In this document: one piece after another, positions 6,751-13,894 of the stretch
How the letters are laid out: every line of letters begins with the position of its first letter
Position numbering within the stretch: the first letter of the stretch is position 1
Origin: Caulobacteraceae bacterium
GTDB taxonomy: Bacteria; Pseudomonadota; Alphaproteobacteria; Caulobacterales; Caulobacteraceae
Assembly (NCBI GenBank): GCA_947452665.1
Contig: CANGEH010000020.1
Coordinates: 1 to 14,996, forward strand
Direction of reading: 5' to 3'
Length of the DNA stretch: 14,996 nucleotides
Program-made: the position numbers and the translations under genes
Notes under the pieces: model-generated
What the model was told of the DNA's origin: nothing
What the model saw: only the letters and a program-made list of their open reading frames with translations
Database searches by the model: none

Positions 6751-8026
6751 ACACCGGCCAACGGGCGCTGATCTGGTCACCATCGAATACGGCGATGTCG
6801 CCAAATTGCAAAAACACGGCCTCGCTTTGATTAGGCCGCAAGAACACATAGTCATCGGGCTCAAGATCGACCTTGGCCGAACCGGTCAGCAGTTCTTGAT
6901 TGCTGGAGCGACCAAACAGGTCTGAGTATTCCAAGCCGGGTGGCGATATAGGCGTAGCCAGCCAGTGGCCGCCATGGATGAAAAAGGCCCGCGTCGTATT
7001 GGGATCAATAAAGCGCAACAATCCGCTCAAGGCCTCGGCGGTCGGTAGGCGGGTTTCGGGCAGGGCCTTGATCACCGGCGTGGCAATAAAGGCGGCGGGC
7101 ACGTGGCTGGTCAGGGTATCGGTGTCAAAGTCCTGCGGCTTGACAAAGGCCGAACCAACCGAGACCTCGGTGGCATAAGGATTGTCCTTGTGCATGTGAA
7201 AGGTCGGGCTGCCGGCTGTATTGAGCGTCATACCCTGAAGATCAAAGCCGCTGGCCTTCACCTGATCAATAAAGGCCTGATAGGTTTGGCGACTGCGGGC
7301 TAGGGCCTTATCGCGCGCCTCGCCCGGCTTGACATGCGACAAGTGCGGGTCATAGCCCATAAGGCCAGATAAGATCAGGTTTGGGTTAGCCTTGATCCGC
7401 GCCAGGGTCTCGCCAAAGGCTTGCGCGCCCGAAAACCCGCCGCGGTGCAGGCCAATATCGATCTCAAGATTGACCCGCATGGGCTGGCCATTGGCCAGGC
7501 TAATGGCCGTATACTGATCAAGGCGCGCCGGTGTGTCGATCAGCCATTGTAATTGCCTTGAGGGGTCAAAGGCATTGCGCGTTAGCCCTTCATAAAACGC
7601 CTTTGCCTCTGCCGCCGCTAGGGGCTTGCCCATCAGATAGTCGCCTTGCGGTCTTTGTTCGGCCATGGTGGTCATCATTGGCCGGTTAAAAACCATATAG
7701 CGGTGCGTTCCCATGCCGGTTGTGACCGCATCGAGAAGATCTAGGCTGGGCAGGGACTTGACCACCACCCGCAAGGCCTGACGGGCGGGTAGGGCGGTCT
7801 TGACGGCGGCGATATTGGCCTCCAGCCGCGCGCGGTCAATGATCAGGGTGGGGTGGGCTAGGCCCGCCTTTTCCAAGGCCTGTGACAGTTTGAGAAAATA
7901 CGGCGCATGCGGGCCGCCCTGATCGCGCTTGCGCATGGATAATCCTCCAAGGGTGAGGGCGGACAAGCCCCCAATAGCTAGGCCTGTGCCGAGCAATCTG
8001 CGCCGCGACGGGCCGGGCTCAGACAT
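6734..8026 (-). CDS. Exported D-threonine aldolase/DSD1-fold PLP-dependent protein
   Basis: A 430-residue protein with an alanine-racemase-type N-terminal barrel and a D-serine dehydratase-like C-terminal domain. The N-terminus SRRRLLGTGLAIGG followed by a hydrophobic run to about residue 30 is a Tat-like signal, and PLP enzymes fold with cofactor in the cytoplasm, so Tat export fits. The PLP lysine should be K90 in RVVVKSLPS after HPTLIIDRARLEANI. GYDPHLSH in the middle and HGGHW near the C-terminus are also present. In D-threonine aldolases and eukaryotic D-serine dehydratases a zinc site follows PNH (His-x-Asp/Cys); here the equivalent reads RPNQSEAV, so His is Gln and Cys/Asp is Glu. The reaction is therefore unclear. 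GAAGGG at 8035-8040 is the ribosome site. The first 8 bases overlap the FAD oxidase gene. Confidence 0.85.
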   Translation of the reverse strand: MSEPGPSRRRLLGTGLAIGGLSALTLGGLSMRKRDQGGPHAPYFLKLSQALEKAGLAHPTLIIDRARLEANIAAVKTALPARQALRVVVKSLPSLDLLDAVTTGMGTHRYMVFNRPMMTTMAEQRPQGDYLMGKPLAAAEAKAFYEGLTRNAFDPSRQLQWLIDTPARLDQYTAISLANGQPMRVNLEIDIGLHRGGFSGAQAFGETLARIKANPNLILSGLMGYDPHLSHVKPGEARDKALARSRQTYQAFIDQVKASGFDLQGMTLNTAGSPTFHMHKDNPYATEVSVGSAFVKPQDFDTDTLTSHVPAAFIATPVIKALPETRLPTAEALSGLLRFIDPNTTRAFFIHGGHWLATPISPPGLEYSDLFGRSSNQELLTGSAKVDLEPDDYVFLRPNQSEAVFLQFGDIAVFDGDQISARWPVFSVSA

Positions 8027-9410
8027 TAAACAGACCCTTCAGATAAGGGTTCAGCATCCGCCCCTCTGGGTCTAACCGCTGGCGAACGGCCAGAAAATCG
8101 TTCCAGTTTGGATAAAGTGCCGCCAATTGCGCGCCTTGCAGATTATGCAACTTGCCCCAGTGTGGACGACCGCCATGTTGCAGCAAGATGGGCTGGACGA
8201 GGTCATACAAAAACGCAAATTCGTCCTTGTAATAGCAGTGAACGGCGATCGAGCCGCGCGCCCCCCCTTGGAACGGCGACAGCCAGGCATCATCGCCGGC
8301 TATGCGCCGCGCCTCGATCGGGAAAAAGATATCGGGCCGCTCGCGCTCTATTGCTGCGATCACGGCCTTCAATGCCGGTAGCTGGTTCTCAGCGGGCAGG
8401 TGAAATTCCATCTCATTAAAGCGCACTGGGCGGTCGGTGGACAAAAGCTTCCAGCCCTCGTCAACCGCGTCTTCGGGCTTTGATGTGCCAATCAAGGCCT
8501 TGGCGGCGGCCTTGCGCAGGGGCGTGGAAAATCCGAGCAGATTGCGCATGATGCGCATCAATTCCAGCACACTATCGTCCGCCGAATGGCCGCCAATCGT
8601 GGCCGCAAGATCGGTTTCGTCATGGGTGATATTGGCCGTCATATCGGTAAAGGGAAACGCATAGAATTCGAAATTGCGGTGCTTGTCCCAGCGCGCCTCG
8701 GCCTCGGCAAAGGTTTGCTCGATCGGTTCAACCCAGACGTGACGGTGCAGGCGTCGGTTGGCGGTGGTACGCAAGGTGGCTTGGCTAATGACGCCCAGAG
8801 CGCCTAGAGACACCCTGGCGGCATTGAACACTTCGGGTTCTTGGTCGGCTGAGCAGGCGATGACCTCGCCCCTTGGCGTGACCAGGGTCAAGGCCGTGAC
8901 ATCACCGTGAATGGCCTTGAGCGCCTTGCCTGTGCCATGGGTGCCAGTGCCCAAGGCGCCGCCGAGGGATTGTTTATTGATATCGGGCAGATTGGCCATG
9001 GCCCGGCCCTTGGCCGCTAGGGCTGGGCCCAGATCCCCCAGCCGGGTTCCAGCCCGGACAATGGCCTGCTCGCCGTCCCAGCCGATAATGCCCGCCATCT
9101 GGTCCAGGCTCATCATGGTGCCTGCGGTGGTGGCGAGCGCAGTAAAAGAATGCCCAGCCCCGACCACGCGCAACGGCCCTGGCGCAGCTTTCAGCGCTTG
9201 AGCGATCTCAGCCTCGCTGGTGGGGGCCAGCCTTTGCTGCGGATAGCAGTGCTGAATGCCCGACCAGTTGCGCCATACCGTGCGACCGGCATTGTCGCTG
9301 CTAGGCGGCGCGTCAGGCTCTGGCTTGTCGCGTGTGGCCAAGACGGCCCCGGTGCCCAGGGCAACCAGGCCCGCTCCAGCAGCCGTGAGGGCGGCGCGGC
9401 GTGAGATCAT
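8019..9410 (-). CDS. Tat-exported FAD-linked oxidase, D-arabinono-1,4-lactone oxidase family
   Basis: A 463-residue flavoprotein. The start ISRRAALTAAGAG plus a hydrophobic stretch is a Tat-like signal. The FAD (PCMH-type) domain begins near residue 45 with WRNWSGIQHCYPQQ and contains VVGAGHSF; His87 lies where alditol and aldonolactone oxidases attach FAD covalently (family knowledge). LGGALGTGTHGTG further on is the second FAD loop. The C-terminal ALO domain ends HWGKLHNLQG...LDPEGRMLNPYLKGLF, a hallmark of D-arabinono-/gulono-lactone oxidases. The substrate is probably a sugar lactone or polyol in the periplasm. Since a lipoprotein cytochrome c gene overlaps its start by one base (TGATG), electrons probably go to heme rather than O2 (inferred). 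GGAG at 9419-9422 is the ribosome site, inside the cytochrome gene. Confidence 0.88.
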   Translation of the reverse strand: MISRRAALTAAGAGLVALGTGAVLATRDKPEPDAPPSSDNAGRTVWRNWSGIQHCYPQQRLAPTSEAEIAQALKAAPGPLRVVGAGHSFTALATTAGTMMSLDQMAGIIGWDGEQAIVRAGTRLGDLGPALAAKGRAMANLPDINKQSLGGALGTGTHGTGKALKAIHGDVTALTLVTPRGEVIACSADQEPEVFNAARVSLGALGVISQATLRTTANRRLHRHVWVEPIEQTFAEAEARWDKHRNFEFYAFPFTDMTANITHDETDLAATIGGHSADDSVLELMRIMRNLLGFSTPLRKAAAKALIGTSKPEDAVDEGWKLLSTDRPVRFNEMEFHLPAENQLPALKAVIAAIERERPDIFFPIEARRIAGDDAWLSPFQGGARGSIAVHCYYKDEFAFLYDLVQPILLQHGGRPHWGKLHNLQGAQLAALYPNWNDFLAVRQRLDPEGRMLNPYLKGLFNV

Positions 9411-9766
9411 CAGGGTTTCTCCGGTTGGTCGGCCATGAAACGGATCAAGGCCTGATGGTCGCTAGGGGTGCAGGTCAGGCACTGGCCGCCTGCAGGCATG
9501 GCTCTATAGCCCAAGATCACATGGTCTTGCAGGCTTGCCAAACCCTGTTTCCAGCGTGGGTCCCAGGCCGCGTGATCATGCACGAGCGGCGCGCCGCTTT
9601 GGGCATGGGCATGGCAGGCCTTGCAGGAGGTTTCATAAAGGCGGGCGAGCCGCGCATCCTGCGGCCTAAGGGCCAAGGCCTGTTGCGCGCTCGGCGGGGG
9701 CGGGAGGGGCTTGGTGCAGCCGACCACAAGCACCAGACCCAACAACCACCCCAATTTGCCGCCCAT
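9410..9766 (-). CDS. Small lipoprotein cytochrome c
   Basis: A 118-residue single-heme c-type cytochrome. The N-terminus is short and hydrophobic and ends VVGC, a plausible lipobox with lipidated Cys17, followed by a Pro-rich spacer (PLPPPP). The heme motif is CKACH (48-52), and Met90 in GYRAMPAGG is the likely sixth ligand. The following GGQCLTC has a Cys pair as in cytochrome c5-like proteins. The protein should sit on the periplasmic face of a membrane and accept electrons. It starts the cytochrome-FAD oxidase-PLP protein series; its stop overlaps the oxidase start by one base. AAGGGGAG, eight bases before the ATG, is the ribosome site and lies inside an inverted repeat. The gap to the upstream M16 gene is 59 bases. 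Confidence 0.87.
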   Translation of the reverse strand: MGGKLGWLLGLVLVVGCTKPLPPPPSAQQALALRPQDARLARLYETSCKACHAHAQSGAPLVHDHAAWDPRWKQGLASLQDHVILGYRAMPAGGQCLTCTPSDHQALIRFMADQPEKP

Positions 9767-9769
9767 AGT

Positions 9770-9795
9770 CTAAACTCCCCTTGGGGAGATTTTAG
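9770..9795 (-). promoter_or_regulatory. Inverted repeat enclosing the cytochrome gene ribosome binding site
   Basis: On the minus strand this reads CTAAA-AT-CTCCCC-AA-GGGGAG-TTTAG: two arms of eleven paired bases with a two-base bulge and a tight loop (at least CTCCC/GGGAG with a four-base loop would form). The 3' arm contains the Shine-Dalgarno AAGGGGAG used by the cytochrome ATG at 9766. Folded RNA would hide that site. Alternatively this is the transcription terminator of the M16 gene, whose stop lies 30 bases upstream, but no U-run follows; as DNA it could also be an operator. Confidence 0.55.
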
Positions 9796-9825
9796 AATGC
9801 GGCGGCGGCGTTTGGAAAGGCCCGA

Positions 9826-12723
9826 TTAGGGTTTGGGCACCTCAGGCACGGGCGCGGCGGCCTCGGCGACCTGCGGCGCCGGCTTGGGCGCCGCGATCAC
9901 CTCGATCAGCGCTTCTGTTTTGAGCCACTTGGCCGCTGCGGCCTTGAGGTCTTCTGGCTTCAAGGCGCGAAGATCGCTTTCCATGGTTTGGTCGGCTTCA
10001 ATCAGTTTTGGGTCGCGGGCCGATCCGTCCATAATGCCGATCCACCAACCATTGTTTTGGCGGCGGGTTATGCTGGCATCGAGGGTAGGTTTGCGTAGGC
10101 GATCGAGGTCGGCCTTTCCAAGCTTGCCCGATCTAACCGAGGCGACAACCTCATCCGCGAGGGCCTTTACCCTAGCCAAGTCTTTTGCTGGGAGGTCTAG
10201 CAGAAAGACCAGTGAGCCTTGATCAAATCGGTTGGCAAATTGCGCGCTCCCTTGCGTCCGAACCGTATCAAGCTTTTCGGCCCTTAGCCGCTCGATCAGG
10301 CGGGTTCTGATCAGTTCACTCACCAAGGCCAGTGATCGGACCTCCATTCGACGCGAATCCTCCAGCACAAAGGTCGGCCAAACCATCAGCAAGGCGGCCC
10401 GCTCCTGATCCGCAGCCAGGTCGATTTGGATCTTGCGGCCTGCTGGAAAGCTCAGCGGCTTGAAATCTGGTCGAATGCTTAAAGCATCACGTCGTTTTGG
10501 AAGGGCACCAAGCGTGCGTGCAACCAAGGCTATGGCATCGTCCTCTGCAAGGCCGCCCACGATCGTCACTTCGAGCCCTTCGGTTTGCATCGGCCCTTTT
10601 AAGGCCGCGGCAACATCGCTCATTTGGGTGGCGAGCAGGTCATTGCGCGGGGGCACACCCATCCAGCTCTCGGCACCGAACACGTCGGAAAGGCCAACCA
10701 AGACCTTGGACGTTGGATACTCAGATTCTTTAAGCAAGGCGTCAACGATTGCAGGGATGCGGACATTAGCCTCAGGGCGAAAACCGGGATCGGCTAAAAA
10801 CGCCGTCATGGTTTCCAGTTCGCGGTCTAGGTCTTGCAACCGACTATCGCCAATCATCAAGAAGGAGTCCCTTCCGATGTTTAGGCCTAGACCCCACTGT
10901 TTGCCTTGGTTGGCTTTTCGCAATTCATCAAGACTAAGCTGGCCCAAGCCGCCTGGCAAAAGCAGGGATCCGCCCAAATTGACCGCTGACCTTAAGGCTG
11001 GATCAATCTGCCTCTGGCCGCTGCCAAAGCGAATGCGGAAATAGGCCAGCTCCTTTTCATAGTCGGTTTGCTTGAAATTCAAGATTACGCCATTGGCAAA
11101 GTGAACCCTGATAAAATTGGCTGGCGACACAAGTTCGCGTTTCTGCACCGTGCCTTTGGGCCCAAAATCATCATAGGTCCAGACCACCTTGCCAGGCACC
11201 TTGGGCGCGCCGGGATCGCCCTGACTGGCCAGATCAAGCCAGGCGGATTTCAGCGCGTCGGGGCTAACAGGCTTGTCAGAGATCAGGCTAATCAAGGGAC
11301 CGCTGCCGGTCCAGCCCTGCTTAAAGCCTTGGGCTACGTTTTGCGGGTTCAGGCCTGACCAAACGGCATCCGTAACGCGCTTGGCTTCCTCTGGGCTGGT
11401 AAAGGCCGAGCGATTGGCGACGGACTGTACAAGATCATAGGCCAGGTCTGGGCTGGACCGTTCCTTTGCCCGGTTTATCGCCTTATCCTGCTCGACCAGC
11501 TTGTCAGCCCTGATTTGGCTGATTTCTTCGGTCAAAACACCGTGACGCTCAAGGCGCGCCAATTCGGTGCCCAAGGCTTCGAGGGCGATCTTCCATTGAT
11601 CTTTGACCAGCATGGCCTGAAGGCAGATTGTGGAGGCCTCTCGGCCTTGACCTTGGCCTATGCCGACGGATGCAAACGGCGCATTGGCGGTGCTGGCTAG
11701 ACGCCCCAGTCGCTCATTAAGAACGGTAATCCAGGCCTCATTCTTGGTTGTGACTGATCGATTTGCGAGGCTGTCAATCTGCTCAGGCTTTGCCCTTGTG
11801 ACCTTGCATATATTGAGCATTGAGGGTGAGCCTGGCACGGTCTTGGTCATGACGGTCAGGCCGCGCTTGTCCTGAGCTGGGTTTTGTTTTGCGCGCCCGG
11901 GCAGGCGCGACGCCTTCCAATTGCCAAAGTGCGCCTCAATCGCCGCCTTGATGTCGCTGGTGGGGGCATCGCCAACCACGATCAGTTGGGCATTGGCCGG
12001 GACATACCATTTGGCATAAAATTTCTGCAGGCCAGAAAGGCTCAGCGCCGCGATCTCGGCGGGGATCGCAACCGGATCGCGGGTCGCGATGCGAAGGTTT
12101 GGACCAATAAAACGATTGAGGGCGTCGGCGGTTTCCTTTGGGCCACCAAGACTGTCCTTATACTGCTCGGTCAGGCCCGCCCGGCCATGTTCGAGCGTAG
12201 CAGAGGTGAGGGTCAAGCCGTCGGCCACATCGCGAAACCAGCGCAGGCTCAGATCGAGCTTGGCCGCGCTATAATCCTTCAGTTCGAGACCATAGGTGGT
12301 CCCGTTCATGCTGGCATTGGCATTGGGCTGGCCACCAAAACTGATGCCCTGAGCCTCAAACCCGCTTTTCAGCTTATCGCTCGGGAAATGCCGGGTCTCT
12401 TCTAGGGCCAGTTGCGCCAAGGCCTGGGCCGCGCCGCGCTCGGCATCGGTCTCCTCATACGATCCTGTGCCGACATAAAGCCGCAGCAAAACGGTCTTTT
12501 CAGGCTTGGCATTGGGCAGGATGACATAACGCAGGCCATTGGCGAGTTGGCCCCGAATAGCGGCTGGATCATAAGAAATTTCGGAAGCTTGCGTCGCCTT
12601 GGCGGCCTGTTTCAACGCCGCCTGCGCCGGGGCGCCAAACATTAGGACAAGCGCCAAACTGGCCAGGCCCGCCATGCCAAACGACCGTTTGCGCGACCCT
12701 GTCTTAAACGCGAATAAACCCAC
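9826..12723 (-). CDS. M16-family (insulinase/PqqL-like) protein with degenerate active site
   Basis: A 965-residue exported protein with two M16 halves. It begins at GTG (12721-12723), with AAGGAG at 12733-12738 nine bases upstream. A signal peptide (KTGSRKRS, hydrophobic core to about residue 30, then APAQA) sends it to the periplasm. The N-half has the M16 pattern LANGLRYVILPNAKPEKTVLLRLYVGTGSYEET-(D)AERGAAQ, but where active members have HxxEH this reads Q100-A-L-A-Q104, so both zinc His and the catalytic Glu are gone. The second half starts near residue 540 (IRVHFANGVILNFKQTDYEKE) and also shows no HxxEH. Length fits PqqL-type proteins. It is probably a non-catalytic relative that binds peptides or a partner. 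No catalytic M16 partner gene is in the window. It lies 90 bases downstream of folD on the same strand. Confidence 0.85.
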   Translation of the reverse strand: MGLFAFKTGSRKRSFGMAGLASLALVLMFGAPAQAALKQAAKATQASEISYDPAAIRGQLANGLRYVILPNAKPEKTVLLRLYVGTGSYEETDAERGAAQALAQLALEETRHFPSDKLKSGFEAQGISFGGQPNANASMNGTTYGLELKDYSAAKLDLSLRWFRDVADGLTLTSATLEHGRAGLTEQYKDSLGGPKETADALNRFIGPNLRIATRDPVAIPAEIAALSLSGLQKFYAKWYVPANAQLIVVGDAPTSDIKAAIEAHFGNWKASRLPGRAKQNPAQDKRGLTVMTKTVPGSPSMLNICKVTRAKPEQIDSLANRSVTTKNEAWITVLNERLGRLASTANAPFASVGIGQGQGREASTICLQAMLVKDQWKIALEALGTELARLERHGVLTEEISQIRADKLVEQDKAINRAKERSSPDLAYDLVQSVANRSAFTSPEEAKRVTDAVWSGLNPQNVAQGFKQGWTGSGPLISLISDKPVSPDALKSAWLDLASQGDPGAPKVPGKVVWTYDDFGPKGTVQKRELVSPANFIRVHFANGVILNFKQTDYEKELAYFRIRFGSGQRQIDPALRSAVNLGGSLLLPGGLGQLSLDELRKANQGKQWGLGLNIGRDSFLMIGDSRLQDLDRELETMTAFLADPGFRPEANVRIPAIVDALLKESEYPTSKVLVGLSDVFGAESWMGVPPRNDLLATQMSDVAAALKGPMQTEGLEVTIVGGLAEDDAIALVARTLGALPKRRDALSIRPDFKPLSFPAGRKIQIDLAADQERAALLMVWPTFVLEDSRRMEVRSLALVSELIRTRLIERLRAEKLDTVRTQGSAQFANRFDQGSLVFLLDLPAKDLARVKALADEVVASVRSGKLGKADLDRLRKPTLDASITRRQNNGWWIGIMDGSARDPKLIEADQTMESDLRALKPEDLKAAAAKWLKTEALIEVIAAPKPAPQVAEAAAPVPEVPKP

Positions 12724-12746
12724 GACTCACCGCTCCTTGATTGGGC

Positions 12747-12769
12747 TATCTACATCCGGTGTGCAGATA
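12747..12769. repeat. Imperfect inverted repeat upstream of the M16 gene
   Basis: TATCT-ACA-TCCGG-TGT-GC-AGATA forms two arms of eight bases with a two-base bulge, in the 90-base gap between folD and the M16 gene. On the minus strand it is followed 10-15 bases later by the ribosome site and preceded by a run of seven T. It could be an operator or a leader hairpin; there is no clear promoter at standard spacing. A separate 10-base palindrome CAAAATTTTG lies at 12786-12795. Confidence 0.35.
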
Positions 12770-12813
12770 AAAAAATCAAGGGTGGCAAAATTTTGACGAA
12801 TGACCCTAGGGCG

Positions 12814-13704
12814 CTAAATTTTTTCGATCCGTTTGGCGGCGGTCACAGTGTTTTGCAGCAGGCAGGCAATGGTCATGGGGCCAACACCGCCGGGTACGGG
12901 GGTAATCTGGCCAGCCACCTTGACCGCCTCGTCAAAGGCCACATCGCCAATCACCCGGGTCTTGCCCTCTGCCGCCGCTGCAGGATCGCGGGCCGGGACC
13001 CGATTTATGCCAACATCAATCACGGTCGCGCCGGGCTTGATCCAGTCGCCGCGGACCATTTCGGGCCGTCCCACCGCCGCAACCAGAATATCGGCCTGGC
13101 GACACAAGGCGGCCAAGTCGCGGGTGCGCGAATGGGCCATGGTCACGGTGCAATTGGCTTGCAGCAGCAATTGCGCAATCGGTTTGCCCACCAGGTTGGA
13201 CCGGCCAATCACAACAGCATGCAGGCCGGTCAAATCGCCAAGGGCATCCTTAAGCAAAAGCATGGAACCCAAGGGCGTGCAGGCGGTTAGGGCCGGTTGG
13301 TTGGTTGCCAAAAGGCCAGCATTGACCACGTGCAGACCATCCACATCCTTGGCCGGATCAATCGCTGCAATCACCGCATCGGAATCAAAGCCGTCGGGCA
13401 GGGGCAGTTGGACTAGGATGCCGTGAATGCTCGCATCCGCGTTCAGCGCCTTGACCAGGGCAACCAGTTCCGCCTGGGGCGTGGTGGCGCCGAGGCGATG
13501 GGTGACCGATAGCATGCCGCAGGCCTCGGTCTGAAGGCCCTTATTGCGCACATAGATCTGGCTGCCAGGGTCTTCCCCGACCAGGATGACGGCAAGGCCT
13601 GGGGTCAGGCCATGATCGCGTTTGAGGTCAGCGACCTCTTGCGTCAGCCTGGCGCGCAAACTGTCTGCAAACGCCTTACCGTCAATCCGTCGAGCCTCAG
13701 TCAT
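12814..13704 (-). CDS. folD: Bifunctional methylenetetrahydrofolate dehydrogenase/methenyltetrahydrofolate cyclohydrolase
   Basis: FolD interconverts 5,10-methylene-, methenyl- and 10-formyl-tetrahydrofolate with NADP, feeding purine and formyl-Met synthesis in the cytoplasm. From the ATG at 13702-13704 the protein has 296 residues, close to the usual ~285-300. IDGKAFA is the common N-terminus; IYVRNK gives the active-site Tyr51 and Lys55. GILVQLPLPDG carries the conserved Gln, and KDVDGLHVVNAG the conserved Asp. CTPLG, VVIGRSNLVGKP (NADP loop) and a C-terminal ITPVPGGVGPMTIACLL complete the family signature. GGGA six bases upstream supports this start. An in-frame ATG at 13714-13716 adds four residues, but its nearest GGAGGG is about 15 bases away. 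It is divergent from the downstream GST-like gene. Confidence 0.96.
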   Translation of the reverse strand: MTEARRIDGKAFADSLRARLTQEVADLKRDHGLTPGLAVILVGEDPGSQIYVRNKGLQTEACGMLSVTHRLGATTPQAELVALVKALNADASIHGILVQLPLPDGFDSDAVIAAIDPAKDVDGLHVVNAGLLATNQPALTACTPLGSMLLLKDALGDLTGLHAVVIGRSNLVGKPIAQLLLQANCTVTMAHSRTRDLAALCRQADILVAAVGRPEMVRGDWIKPGATVIDVGINRVPARDPAAAAEGKTRVIGDVAFDEAVKVAGQITPVPGGVGPMTIACLLQNTVTAAKRIEKI

Positions 13705-13894
13705 TGGATGTCCCATATCGAAAATTATGCGCCCTCCCTTGGGCTAATCCGGCCGCAAAAGCAATGTTTGCGCCATAAAACTTGCCTTGGCGTACGGAAA
13801 ACAGGGACTCGACCAGTGACCGTTTAATATGGCAGGCTAACTGCAAATTTTAGGGTCGGCGCAAGACTGGCCAAGGACGCGAAAGGGCAAACAC

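Noticed and set aside
10433..11044. Long open frame on the plus strand opposite the M16 gene (also 11884-12405)
   Set aside because: Antisense to a strongly supported coding region; composition (Arg/Ser/Pro-rich) and lack of any family signature are typical of shadow frames in GC-rich DNA.
12770..12795. Run of seven T on the minus strand plus CAAAATTTTG as an intrinsic terminator of folD
   Set aside because: The palindrome is loopless AT-only and no GC-rich stem directly precedes the T-run, so terminator structure is not supported.
12833..13426. 197-codon plus-strand open frame inside folD
   Set aside because: Antisense to folD, whose motifs are unambiguous; no independent support.
13771..13792. 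CGCCA...TGGCG inverted repeat between folD and the long GST gene
   Set aside because: Only five bases per arm with a 12-base gap; expected by chance in GC-rich sequence.
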